A stretch of 64,000 nucleotides of DNA from DASXRU01 sp039933315. Its GTDB lineage: Bacteria; Acidobacteriota; Blastocatellia; Pyrinomonadales; Pyrinomonadaceae. Below the pieces are notes generated by a model. The model did no database searches. It had not been told where the DNA came from and worked only from the letters and a program-made list of their open reading frames with translations. This document shows positions 41,109 to 50,250 of this stretch, piece after piece (position 1 is the stretch's first letter; every line of letters starts with the position of its first letter). The stretch is from positions 1 to 64,000 of the forward strand of contig JBDTOI010000001.1 in the NCBI GenBank assembly GCA_039933315.1, given 5' to 3'. The position numbers and the translations under genes are program-made.

Positions 41109-42137
41109 TCAACTCGCGAACAGGGTTTCGGCTCGTGCTCCAGCCAGGAGCTCGCGCGTCGCTGCGTAAACCTCTGCGACAGTGATGTCAGGAATGGTGC
41201 TGCTATAGATTACGCGCTGGCGTCGCGCGCGCGGGAGATAACTTTCCGGAGCCCGCTTGTCCAGCAGAAGCACCACGGGAGATCCGACAGCGGCGGCTAT
41301 ATGCATGGGCCCAGTATCGTTTGAGATAAAGACAGCCAGACGGGCCTGGGCCGATGCCAGTTGCGCGATTGTCAGTCGATTGAGGATTAACACTGACTTA
41401 GGAAAAAGGTCGCGCATAGCTGGCAACCACGCTCGCTCTTCCGGCCCGGCAAAAACCAATACACGCGCCCCATGATTGCGTTCGAGAAAGTCTGCCAATT
41501 CCGCAAATCTTTCCAGAGGCCAGCAGCGACTGGGGTGGCCGGCCCCGGGGAAAAGTCCCACCAGCGGGGCGCCGGTTTCCGCCTTTGCCTTTTTCAGTAT
41601 TTGCTCAATTGCCTGGTCATCTACCGATCTGGTTCCCAACCTGGGGGCGCTGGGCGCTTCCTTAATATCCAAAGGCTGCAACACATCCAGGTAGCGATCG
41701 ACGAGATGCCGTGTGTGATGGTCGGCTTCAATTGGAGGGCGCGGACTAAAATTGGCTAGAAAATCCCACGCATGAGGCCGTCTTGAATAGAGCCGCTTGG
41801 GTGCCCCGGAGAGAAAGCCCAGCAGGTTTGTTTCCGACAAGCTATGAAGGTCAATAACGAAGTCGAAACGCCGGCCTCGCACATCGCGAACAAGTTGCAG
41901 GAGTCGGAGAACCGACAAAGGCTTGAAACCATCACGAAGGGCAACTCGATCCACTACGAGTGTGTCATCAGCGCACCGTGACAAGTCGATAATCTCGGCC
42001 CCCGGCTTCCCCACTGCCACAGTGATTCGCGCCCGGGAAAATCGCCGCCGAATTGCGTGCAAAGCCGGCAGGCTCATGACCACGTCACCGAGCTGGCCAA
42101 AATCAATAACCAGTATATTGCGGGGATTAAAACTCAT
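41109..42137 (-). CDS. Glycosyltransferase family 9 (heptosyltransferase-like)
   Basis: 342 residues from the ATG at 42137 (17 upstream codons are possible but unmatched). GT9 enzymes add ADP-heptose or related sugars during lipopolysaccharide core assembly at the inner membrane. N-terminal ILVIDFGQLGDVVMSLPALHAIRRRF, central VGLFPGAGHPSRCWPLERFAELAD and the late FISNDTGPMHIAAAVGSPVV are the family signature blocks. It begins 62 bases after gpmI on the same strand and is followed 64 bases later by dacB, so envelope-building genes sit next to glycolytic ones here. Confidence 0.9.
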   Translation of the reverse strand: MSFNPRNILVIDFGQLGDVVMSLPALHAIRRRFSRARITVAVGKPGAEIIDLSRCADDTLVVDRVALRDGFKPLSVLRLLQLVRDVRGRRFDFVIDLHSLSETNLLGFLSGAPKRLYSRRPHAWDFLANFSPRPPIEADHHTRHLVDRYLDVLQPLDIKEAPSAPRLGTRSVDDQAIEQILKKAKAETGAPLVGLFPGAGHPSRCWPLERFAELADFLERNHGARVLVFAGPEERAWLPAMRDLFPKSVLILNRLTIAQLASAQARLAVFISNDTGPMHIAAAVGSPVVLLLDKRAPESYLPRARRQRVIYSSTIPDITVAEVYAATRELLAGARAETLFAS

Positions 42138-42199
42138 TTCAAATACTTGACCTGGAGAACCCAGGCAGACATTAATAAGACCGGTCAAGGCCGACTGGT

Positions 42200-43747
42200 T
42201 CAGAGCTCGCGCAGATCTCGTCCGGTCATCTCCGCAGGCTGCGCCATTCCCAGCAGCCCAATGATTGTAGGCGCGACGTCCTCCAACGCGCCGCCCGATC
42301 TCAGGCTAAGTCCACGCGATTCCTCATCGATCAGATGAAAAGGAACTGGATTGGTTGTATGCGCGGTATGCGGTTGTCCCGTACGCGGATCGATCATCAG
42401 CTCGGCGTTGCCGTGATCGGCTGTGATCAAGCTGGTGCCGCGAGCGCTTCGTATCGCTTTCGTGATCCAGCCGAGGCAAGTGTCCACGTGCTGGCATGCC
42501 TCAATCGTCTTATCAAGCTTGCCCGTATGGCCCACCATATCTGGATTGGCAAAGTTGACTATCAGAACATCTGTTTCTCGTTCGTCAATTGCCCGCAAGA
42601 CATTGTTAGTAATCTGAAAAGCAGACATCTCGGGTTGCAGGTCATACGTTGCAATCTTCGGCGAGGGTACCAGTTGGCGCCGTTCGCAGGGAAACTCCCG
42701 TTCGGTTCCGCCGTTGAAGAAATATGTTACATGGGCGTACTTCTCGGTTTCCGACAGACGAAGGTTAGTTAAGCGGGCCTGGGCAAAGACATCTGCCAAA
42801 ATATTGCTGTGGTGCCTCGGTGGAAATGCCACCGCCAGCGGAAAAGTTACGTCGTAAACGGAGAAGCAGACAAGATCAATCCGGGGCCGATTCGGCACCG
42901 GAAACTCGTCAAAGCCGGGCACCGCCAACGCACGGGTGAGCTGCCGGGCCCGATCGGGCCTGAAGTTAAAAAAGATTACGGCGTCGTCTTTCTGAATAGT
43001 TGCAACCGGGTTCCCAACCTCATTTTGGATCACGACGGGCTCAACGAACTCATCCGTCACTCCTCGTTCGTAGGAACTCTTGATTGCCGCAACGGGGTCC
43101 TTCGCCGGCTCGCCTACAGCGTTAACCAGTAGATCATAAGCGCGTTGGGTCCGTTCCCAACGCTTGTCGCGATCCATCGCATAGTATCGTCCGATAAGGG
43201 TGGCGATTCGACCGCCGCCGATCTTGACTATCTGCTGTTGTAGCGCAGCAACATACTCAGCGGCCGAAGCAGGAGGTGTATCGCGACCATCAAGGAAACA
43301 ATGCACAAAGACGCGGTCGAGCCCGCGCTGACTCGCCATTCGTAACAAAGCGTACAAGTGGGTTTGCGACGAATGGACCTGGCCATCAGAGATCAAGCCC
43401 ATCAAGTGTAGCGCCTTGGATCGCGTTCTGGCGCCATCCATAGCGGCGCCCAGAATTTGATTCCGAAAAAACTCGTCGGTGGCGATTTCGTGATCGATCA
43501 ATGAAACATCCATGCGCACAACTCGGCCTGAGCCCAGGTTCAAATGGCCCACTTCCGAATTTCCCATGACTCCGGCGGGTAAACCCACGCGAGCGCCTGA
43601 AGCTTCCAGCAAGGTGTGAGGATATTTCTCGGTTAGTTTGTCGTAGTAGGGCTTTGCTGCCTGCGCAATGGCGTTACCTTCACGCGTGGTCGAATGGCCC
43701 CAACCGTCAATGATGATAAGGGCGAGCGGACTTCGTTTGCCTGTCAA
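42200..43747 (-). CDS. gpmI: 2,3-bisphosphoglycerate-independent phosphoglycerate mutase
   Basis: 515 residues, the typical length. It interconverts 3- and 2-phosphoglycerate with two Mn ions and a phosphoserine intermediate. The N-terminal LALIIIDGWGHS carries the metal Asp14, MGNSEVGHLNLGSGR carries Ser64, and the C-terminal VNFANPDMVGHTG and ITADHGNAELM carry further metal ligands. The next step, enolase, is encoded 600 bases upstream on the same strand, a glycolytic grouping. Confidence 0.97.
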   Translation of the reverse strand: MTGKRSPLALIIIDGWGHSTTREGNAIAQAAKPYYDKLTEKYPHTLLEASGARVGLPAGVMGNSEVGHLNLGSGRVVRMDVSLIDHEIATDEFFRNQILGAAMDGARTRSKALHLMGLISDGQVHSSQTHLYALLRMASQRGLDRVFVHCFLDGRDTPPASAAEYVAALQQQIVKIGGGRIATLIGRYYAMDRDKRWERTQRAYDLLVNAVGEPAKDPVAAIKSSYERGVTDEFVEPVVIQNEVGNPVATIQKDDAVIFFNFRPDRARQLTRALAVPGFDEFPVPNRPRIDLVCFSVYDVTFPLAVAFPPRHHSNILADVFAQARLTNLRLSETEKYAHVTYFFNGGTEREFPCERRQLVPSPKIATYDLQPEMSAFQITNNVLRAIDERETDVLIVNFANPDMVGHTGKLDKTIEACQHVDTCLGWITKAIRSARGTSLITADHGNAELMIDPRTGQPHTAHTTNPVPFHLIDEESRGLSLRSGGALEDVAPTIIGLLGMAQPAEMTGRDLREL

Positions 43748-43816
43748 TTAGTACTCTCCATCAACGGCATTCTTCTTATGCCCCCGCATCATATGAACTC
43801 ACAGTGGATTAGTATT

Positions 43817-44251
43817 CTATGCGGTTGGATCTAATCTTTCCATCCAGAATTCAGGAGTTTTGGGCTCAGCAAATCCAGACCAGCGATAAAGATTATGAGC
43901 GTCTCTCGTTCCCAGCACCCAGCGGCGAAGGCCCTGCAACTCCGGGTGGCTTACGACAGTGTCAATTAGCCACTTTGCGAGTCCAAGTCTACGAAACTCT
44001 TTCAAAACGAATACATCTGCCAGCCATGCGAAGGTGGCGTAGTCCGTTACAACTCGTGCAAAGCCAATCTGCTCTGAGCCTCGATACAAACCGAACGGAA
44101 GCGAATTGGCAATTGTGCGTTGCACTGTTTCAACCGACCTTCCGCTGGCCCAATACGACTCTGTTGATAGAAACCTGTGGATAACGGTTATGTCGAGTCG
44201 GCCCCGTTCGTCACTAATCACATACGCATCCCTTTTCCATTCGTTAGGCAT
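43817..44251 (-). CDS. GNAT-family N-acetyltransferase
   Basis: 144 residues from the ATG at 44251, preceded by AGGGAA; an upstream frame of 30 codons is less likely. The acetyl-CoA pyrophosphate loop is EFRRLGLAKWLI (R/Q-x-x-G-x-A), preceded by FAWLADVFVLKEF, the beta4 strand. LYRWSGFAEP is the usual C-terminal GNAT strand. The substrate is unknown. It is sandwiched between enolase and gpmI, with about 70-90 base gaps. Confidence 0.85.
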   Translation of the reverse strand: MPNEWKRDAYVISDERGRLDITVIHRFLSTESYWASGRSVETVQRTIANSLPFGLYRGSEQIGFARVVTDYATFAWLADVFVLKEFRRLGLAKWLIDTVVSHPELQGLRRWVLGTRDAHNLYRWSGFAEPKTPEFWMERLDPTA

Positions 44252-44344
44252 CGTTCCCTGACTTAAGGCGAATGGGGTTGCGAGTACACGCCTACCGCTT
44301 GCGCAATCCCCGAAGATTGTCCGAAACGTTTTCACCAGCAAATC

Positions 44345-45679
44345 TCATGACCCGCGAACTACTTTAGCGCTGCGAGCCCTTTTAGTAGTCGTGTGCTGTA
44401 ATTGATTGAACGCGGCACGACCGGGAAAGAGCGCCGCGCTACGCAGATCTTCCTCGATGCGCAGCAACTGATTATATTTCGCTACTCGGTCCGTCCGCGA
44501 AAGTGAACCGGTCTTGATTTGTCCTGCGTTAGTAGCCACCGCCAGGTCAGCGATAAACGAATCCTCAGTCTCACCTGAGCGATGAGAAATAACAGCTGTA
44601 CGTCCGTTCGTTTTGGCCAGCTCGATGCAATCAAGCGTTTCAGTGAGCGTACCAATCTGATTGACTTTGATCAGAATCGAATTGGCAACTCCGAGCTCGA
44701 TTCCCTTTCGCAAGAAAGTGGTATTGGTGACAAAGAGATCGTCTCCCACTAGTTGCATTCGACTACCTAACGCATCAGTCAATGCTTTCCAACCGGCCCA
44801 GTCGTTCTCCGCCATGCCATCCTCTATAGACACGATCGGGTATTGGTTGGCCCAATTCGACCAATACTCAATCAACTGAGTGCTTGAAAGACGCCGGCCG
44901 TCAGACTTCTTGAAGACGTAGGCTTTGCCGTCGAAAAACTCGCTGGCCGCGGGGTCCAGGGCCAGCAAGATGTCGCCACCCGCCGCGTAACCCGATTGGG
45001 AGATCGCCTCCAGAATGGTTTCGATCGCTTCCTCATTTGATCGAAGATTGGGAGCGAAGCCGCCTTCATCTCCGACGGCTGTAGCGTATCCCTTCTTCTT
45101 TAAGACTGATTTAAGGACGTGAAAGACTTCCGCACCCATGCGCAATGCCTCACTAAAAGTTTGGGCGCCGACCGGCACGATCATGAACTCCTGGAAATCG
45201 ACATTATTGTCGGCATGCGCGCCACCGTTGATGATGTTCATCATCGGCACTGGCAAGGTGCGTGCATTTGGACCTCCCAAATATCTGTATAGAGGCACCT
45301 CAGTGTAATTTGCCGCGGCCCGCGCGGTAGCGAGGGAAACCGCTAGTAGTGCATTCGCCCCCAGTTTCGACTTCGTAGGCGTACCATCCAGCTTAATCAG
45401 GGCTTGATCAATTTCAGCTTGATCGAGGGCGTCCTTCCCGGCCAGCTCGCGGGCAATCGTTTCGTTGACGTTGCGCGCAGCCTTCAAGACTCCTTTGCCG
45501 CCATAACGTTTCTTGTCGCCATCACGCAGCTCCACCGCTTCGTGCTCGCCGGTTGAGGCCCCGGAAGGCACCGCCGCCCGTCCCGTTTCACCAGTTGTCA
45601 GAGTAACTTCGGCTTCGATGGTGGGGTTTCCGCGCGAGTCCAAAATTTCGCGGGCGTGAATTGATTCAATCAGGCTCAT
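44345..45679 (-). CDS. eno: Enolase
   Basis: 444 residues. It interconverts 2-phosphoglycerate and phosphoenolpyruvate. Seen: IHAREILDSRGNPTIE at the N-terminus, AVPSGASTGEHEAVELRD, metal-ligand regions around LALDPAASEF, SIEDGMAENDW and LVGDDLFVTN, the catalytic Lys in ILIKVNQIGTLTET and the signature SHRSGETEDSFIADLAV. A short Arg/Lys-rich tail ends it. The stop of the upstream CNNM/CBS gene is 30 bases before the ATG, so the two are probably co-transcribed. Confidence 0.98.
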   Translation of the reverse strand: MSLIESIHAREILDSRGNPTIEAEVTLTTGETGRAAVPSGASTGEHEAVELRDGDKKRYGGKGVLKAARNVNETIARELAGKDALDQAEIDQALIKLDGTPTKSKLGANALLAVSLATARAAANYTEVPLYRYLGGPNARTLPVPMMNIINGGAHADNNVDFQEFMIVPVGAQTFSEALRMGAEVFHVLKSVLKKKGYATAVGDEGGFAPNLRSNEEAIETILEAISQSGYAAGGDILLALDPAASEFFDGKAYVFKKSDGRRLSSTQLIEYWSNWANQYPIVSIEDGMAENDWAGWKALTDALGSRMQLVGDDLFVTNTTFLRKGIELGVANSILIKVNQIGTLTETLDCIELAKTNGRTAVISHRSGETEDSFIADLAVATNAGQIKTGSLSRTDRVAKYNQLLRIEEDLRSAALFPGRAAFNQLQHTTTKRARSAKVVRGS

Positions 45680-45709
45680 GACATTTGCGAGTGTGTTTGT
45701 AGCGAACGT

Positions 45710-47140
45710 TTATGGGTGTCTTGCCGCACTTGCGGTTTCACTCGGGGTTTGCTGCTTCTGGACCGGCTCTGGCAACTCCAGTCTCACTTGCTCGAGCCGC
45801 CGGCGCTCGACCTTTTCAACGTGAAACAGCAGCCCGTTATATCGGACATCTTCGCCCACATGCAGCACATGTCCCGCAGCAGTCATCAAGAATCCGCCGA
45901 TTGTGGTGTATGCCTCGGACTCCGGCAGGGACAGTTTCAGCCGTCGATTAATATCGCGCACGGCAAGTCTGCCATCCAATAAATATGTTCGCTCGCCTAT
46001 CTCGGTGATTTGTTCATTCACTTCTTCGTCATGCTCGTCCGAGATATCGCCGACTATTTCTTCGAGTAGGTCCTCGAGCGTAATGATTCCTTCGAGGCCG
46101 CCGTGCTCATCGACTACGAAACCGAAATGTGATTTCGCCTTCTGCATCTGACGTAACACGTCCTCCAGCCTCGCGGTGTCCACTACATACATGGGAGCTT
46201 GCAAAACATCCTCCAGGCGAAATTCCTCCGGCCGCAGCAGATACGGCATTACATCTTTGCTGTGAATAAAGCCGATCACGTCGTCGAGCGATTCACGATA
46301 GACCGGCAAACGTGAATAGCGGTTTTGTTCAAAAGCCAGAGTGATCTGCGCAAGGGTAGAACTGCTTGAAATCGCAGCCATTTCAGTGCGAGGCACCATC
46401 GCTTCGCGCACCAGCGTATCAGAGAACTCAAATACGCGATGAATTAATCGACGTTCTTCCGCCCGCAGGTGTCCCGTTTCTCGCGAGATATCCACCAACT
46501 GGCGTAGTTCTGTTTCCGTATAGACCGCGGTGTGATCGAGTGAAGACTTCAGTCCGATTAATTTTCCCAGGGTTGCGCCAGTCCGGTTGAAGATCCAGAG
46601 CGGCGCCTGGAACACTTTGGCAAACAACTCCAGCGGACGCGCTGCAAAGAGCGCGAGCGGCTCAGCGCGCTCCAGCGCAACCATTTTTGGCATCAACTCG
46701 CCCAGCACAATATGTAGAAACGTGATTGCGGAAAACGCCACAATGATTGCCAGCAAATGCGCGACATATCCCACGCGTCCTTCTGTGGCAATGCTCCGCG
46801 CCACTGGCTCGAGCATCGCGGCAACAGTTGGCTCACCAATCCATCCCAGGGCCAGTGAGGCGACAGTAATTCCCATCTGGGTGGCGGAAATGAACAGAGT
46901 GGGGTTGTCCAGCAAACGTAACGCAGCTTGTGCGCGCCGGCTACCCGCTGCAGCGCGCGCCTCAATTCGCGGCCGCCGCACAGAGACGAGAGCAAATTCG
47001 GAGCCGACGAAAAAGCCATTGGCGCCAACCAACAAAAATACCGCGCAAAGTTTAAGCAATATCGCGGTGATGCTCAGAGGGGTCTCTGGTGTGCCGTCAC
47101 TGAAGATTAGAGTTATGAGATAACTCGCAGGTTCGTCCAT
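45710..47140 (-). CDS. CNNM/CorC-type transporter-like protein with CBS pair (hemolysin family)
   Basis: 476 residues. An N-terminal DUF21/CNNM membrane domain (about 30-220, four helices including LVGANGFFVGSEFALVSVRR) is followed by a CBS pair (REAMVPRTEMAAISSSS; LPVYRESLDDVIGFIHSKDV; VVDEHGGLEGIITLEDLLEEI split across two CBS units) and a CorC/HlyC C-terminal domain. Relatives export or regulate Mg2+ or Co2+; the 'hemolysin' label is historical. CBS domains bind adenosine nucleotides. The gene heads the minus-strand run that continues with eno. Confidence 0.92.
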   Translation of the reverse strand: MDEPASYLITLIFSDGTPETPLSITAILLKLCAVFLLVGANGFFVGSEFALVSVRRPRIEARAAAGSRRAQAALRLLDNPTLFISATQMGITVASLALGWIGEPTVAAMLEPVARSIATEGRVGYVAHLLAIIVAFSAITFLHIVLGELMPKMVALERAEPLALFAARPLELFAKVFQAPLWIFNRTGATLGKLIGLKSSLDHTAVYTETELRQLVDISRETGHLRAEERRLIHRVFEFSDTLVREAMVPRTEMAAISSSSTLAQITLAFEQNRYSRLPVYRESLDDVIGFIHSKDVMPYLLRPEEFRLEDVLQAPMYVVDTARLEDVLRQMQKAKSHFGFVVDEHGGLEGIITLEDLLEEIVGDISDEHDEEVNEQITEIGERTYLLDGRLAVRDINRRLKLSLPESEAYTTIGGFLMTAAGHVLHVGEDVRYNGLLFHVEKVERRRLEQVRLELPEPVQKQQTPSETASAARHP

Positions 47141-47356
47141 TTGCTTTAGCGGAGGGAACTATGACCGGAGGATTATACCATGCTCGGGCTTTGACGGGAG
47201 GCCACCCCGATGTCGAAGAACTTAGGGAGTCCCATTCTTCGTGACGGAACCTAATGCGTGGAATTGTTCGAGAGCAAGTGAATAGGGAGCAGCACTCAAC
47301 TCAGAGAGTTGCCGGACTTTGGATGATTTGATTTGTTAGTTTGAGAAGAACTCTGG

Positions 47357-47902
47357 TTAGTTAGCCGCAGCGGCCGCCGCTTGGGCTCGGGCCGGGCGAT
47401 GTTCATGCTTCGCACAGGCTTTGGCGAGAGCTTCTTCAACGCGCGGCTCAATATTGCATTCAGGCTGTCTACAAACGGCAGCTAACTCGGAGACGACTAA
47501 ATAACGAGCGCGCTCCACCATCCTCTGCTCGCGGAAGGAAAGCGGCTTGAGGTGGCTCAGGTAAGTCAAATGTTTGAGCACGTTCGCCACTTCGAAGATA
47601 TCGCCCGACCGCATCTTGTCAGAGAAATCCTTGAAACGATCTTTCCAATCATTTGCCGGCGATCTGAAATCCTCTGCCAGGGCCTTAAAAAGCACTTCGC
47701 ATTCGCTCGAGGTTATTGGCGATCGTAGGCCAACTTCGGCGGCATTTGAGACTGGCACCAGAACCAGTGAGTTCGTAGCAGCAAGACGAAGCGTGTAAAA
47801 CGGTAGTGCTGTCGCACCTATCTGCTTCTGTTCAATCTGCTCGATGGTTCCAATCCCGTGATTGGGGTAAACAACTTTCTGGCCGACTTTAAAGCCCACC
47901 AT
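47357..47902 (-). CDS. CarD-family transcription regulator
   Basis: 181 residues from the ATG at 47902, chosen because GGAGGTGAAG precedes it. The N-terminal RNA-polymerase interaction domain (FKVGQKVVYPNHGIGTIEQIE, YTLRL, LVPVSNAAEVGLR) binds the beta subunit. The helical C-terminal domain (about 75-165) binds DNA near the promoter -10 element and stabilises open complexes, in particular for rRNA genes. Present as a single gene after a stretch of DNA without genes. The Ala-rich C-terminus is unusual but short. Confidence 0.92.
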   Translation of the reverse strand: MVGFKVGQKVVYPNHGIGTIEQIEQKQIGATALPFYTLRLAATNSLVLVPVSNAAEVGLRSPITSSECEVLFKALAEDFRSPANDWKDRFKDFSDKMRSGDIFEVANVLKHLTYLSHLKPLSFREQRMVERARYLVVSELAAVCRQPECNIEPRVEEALAKACAKHEHRPARAQAAAAAAN

Positions 47903-48531
47903 CTTCACCTCCATTGGATTACAAAAATCAGACTACGTCGCGTGTGCGGGTCTGGGGTTTACTGAGCGACGCAGCGTGCGTCGGGATTGCGCTGAATATG
48001 CCGCGAGTGTAGCAGGCGGTCTCGCAAGCGGTCAAGGTTAAGCCAAGGCGGGCTGGTCAAACAACCGTTTGCTTGCCGTTCGCGCTGTTAACTAATTCGC
48101 GTCACCGTTTATTGACGCTCATTGGAAGAACCGGAGATGGCCCCACGTAACCGTGTTCGCGATAGTTATACACGGCAAAACCAAGTGAAGGCGCCCCACG
48201 CTTTTACTATGACCACAAAGATTAGTCTTCCATCTCGGGCGAGCGGAGTTATACACACGCAATCGCTTCGCGTTTTCATTTTTCTTTGTTTCTTAACATC
48301 TGGCAAACTGCTGATGAATACTAGGAGGCTTTAACCATGCTGTAACCGAGGAGGGGCCTGGAACCATTCGTCGGTTGGCACGGGTTTGGGCAATTGCGAG
48401 TTGCTAGCCACGTTGTACGCTGCTAGGATCGCGTCTGGTTTCCCATAAGCATCATCTGATCAGTGCGCAAAGGAAGAACTCCCAACGGTCGGGATCGCGT
48501 CCGCACTCTCTACTAGACTTAGAAACCCATC
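47903..48531. other. Long gene-poor region with DnaA-box-like sites and a two-codon ORF
   Basis: About 630 bases between the divergent carD and cyclase genes. It includes a GACGC-ACGCT-GCGTC dyad (47966-47980 region), two TTATACAC motifs (TTATACACG near 48166 and TTATACACA near 48250) resembling DnaA boxes (TTATNCACA), and, near 48323, AGGAGG followed by ATG CTG TAA, a two-codon start-stop frame. A 70-codon plus-strand frame at 48122-48334 has no recognisable features and ends over that ribosome site. No tRNA or known RNA was recognised. Confidence 0.45.
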
Positions 48532-50193
48532 ATGGCTTTGGTTAAAATCATAGACGCCAGCGGCCGTCAATGGCAATACGAACTGGCGGCGCAAGCGCCC
48601 TGCACCATCGGGCGGGCTCCGGACAATTGCATTGTGCTGGACGATCCTCGGGTCTCGCGCTATCACGCCCACATCCGATCTGAAGACGAAACTGCGTTCA
48701 CGCTGGTTGATGGCATGTTAGTCGATGGTCAGTTACGCCGAAGCGCCAACAAAGTCTATATCAACGGCGATCCCCGGCTGGAACAGAAACTTAAGGACGG
48801 AGATCGCATTACCATTGGCGCCAGCACTCTCCGCTTCGAACAAAGTGCTGAGGAACGCATCACCGATGTGCGTTACGACGACAAGCCGCTCGGACACACG
48901 CAACTGCTGATTTCCGCCAACGATGTCATGACAACGGTGCTGCGGACCACGGCAGACGCCAGCGCGTCGCGTGACCGCGTCCTGGAAGCACTGCAACGTA
49001 AGGCCAACATTCTGACTGAGCTTTATGAGATGAGTAAGACGCTCGGTTCAGTTTTTGATTTGAACGCCATCTTTGCCAAGGCAACGGATATTATTTTTCG
49101 CGCCACTCCCGCCGACCGGGTGGTGGCGCTCCTTGCCGATAAGAGTGTTTCCGGAGACGCAGAAGACGTCGAGTTGCACCCGGTAGCCACCCGCGCGCGC
49201 GATGAAAAGCTGGAGGCCCACGCCAAGAAGCTGACGATCGGTCGTACCATCACGCGCAAGGTCATGAAAGAGCGAGTAGCCATGCTGTCGCAGGACGCCG
49301 CGGCAGACGAGCAGTTTGCCGGGGTTGACTCGATTGTCTCCCAGGGCGTGCGCTCAACAATTTGTGCCCCGATGGTAGCGGAGTCAGGGGTGCACGGCGC
49401 GCTTTATGCAGACCGGCTTGATCCGTTTAGCGCATTTCGGCCGGACGATTTGGAGTTAATTAGTGCGGTTGCGTCGCAGACGGCTATCGCGGTCGAGAAC
49501 GCTCGCGCTCATGAGCGCCTCGCGCGCGAGGAAGTTGCCCGAGCGAACTATTCACGGTTCCTTCCTGAATACGTTGTGCAGCAGATACTGGAGAACCCCG
49601 ACTCCTTTAAGCTGGGCGGGGTGATGCAAACTATTACCGTGCTCTTCGCCGATATCCGCGGCTTCACGCGACTTTCCGAACACGCATCCCCGGAGAAGAT
49701 CGTACAGTTGTTGAACAGGTACTTCTCAGCCATGACTGACATTATCTTTGCCCATGGCGGCACGCTCGACAAGTACCTGGGGGATGGTTTGATGGCCCTC
49801 TTCGGTGCCCCGACGGCAACACCCAAGGACGCGGGAAACGCTCTCAGCGCAGCGGTCGCAATGCAGCGACGATTGCTCGGAATCAATGAAGAGTTGCGCG
49901 AGGAAGGTTTCGCGGAGATCGGGGTTGGCATGGGCCTGCACACGGGCGAGGTCACGGTGGGCTATATCGGGTCCGAGAGACGCTCCGAGTACACGGCGAT
50001 TGGCGACACGGTTAACACCGCCTCTCGTTTGGAATCGAATGCAAAAGGCGGAGAGATCCTAATTAGTGATGCCACGGCGAAAGCCGCCCATAGTCGATAT
50101 CAGCTAAAGCCACGCGAGGCGATCACAGTCAAAAATCGAGAACAGCCTGTGCCACTTTTCGAAGTAGAGTGGCAAAAGGCCAGTGGCGCGTAA
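48532..50193 (+). CDS. Class III adenylate cyclase with FHA and GAF domains
   Basis: 553 residues. FHA domain (about 1-100: CTIGRAPDNCIVLDD, RVSRYHAHIRS), then GAF (about 165-335), then a helical linker and a class III cyclase domain (about 360-545). The metal Asp are in FADIRGFTRLSE and YLGDGLMALFG. The adenine-selecting Lys is in LDKYLGDG and the partner Thr is in EYTAIGDTVN, indicating cAMP synthesis of the class IIIb type, by inference. The transition-state Asn and Arg are in GDTVNTASRLES. FHA implies recognition of phosphothreonine, so this cyclase may be tied to Ser/Thr kinases such as those in this window. Cytoplasmic; no membrane helix. Confidence 0.92.
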   Translation: MALVKIIDASGRQWQYELAAQAPCTIGRAPDNCIVLDDPRVSRYHAHIRSEDETAFTLVDGMLVDGQLRRSANKVYINGDPRLEQKLKDGDRITIGASTLRFEQSAEERITDVRYDDKPLGHTQLLISANDVMTTVLRTTADASASRDRVLEALQRKANILTELYEMSKTLGSVFDLNAIFAKATDIIFRATPADRVVALLADKSVSGDAEDVELHPVATRARDEKLEAHAKKLTIGRTITRKVMKERVAMLSQDAAADEQFAGVDSIVSQGVRSTICAPMVAESGVHGALYADRLDPFSAFRPDDLELISAVASQTAIAVENARAHERLAREEVARANYSRFLPEYVVQQILENPDSFKLGGVMQTITVLFADIRGFTRLSEHASPEKIVQLLNRYFSAMTDIIFAHGGTLDKYLGDGLMALFGAPTATPKDAGNALSAAVAMQRRLLGINEELREEGFAEIGVGMGLHTGEVTVGYIGSERRSEYTAIGDTVNTASRLESNAKGGEILISDATAKAAHSRYQLKPREAITVKNREQPVPLFEVEWQKASGA

Positions 50194-50250
50194 AAGACTC
50201 TTCCCCGCTAACGAAGCACTATCCCTTCGGCCTCATAAGCCCTTAGCACC

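Noticed and set aside
48160..48260. Chromosome origin based on two DnaA-box-like sites
   Set aside because: Only two sites, no dnaA, dnaN or A/T-rich unwinding region next to them; gyrA at the window edge is not enough.
48122..48334. 70-codon plus-strand frame between carD and the cyclase gene
   Set aside because: TTG or weak ATG start, no family features, spans DnaA-box-like sites; more likely non-coding.
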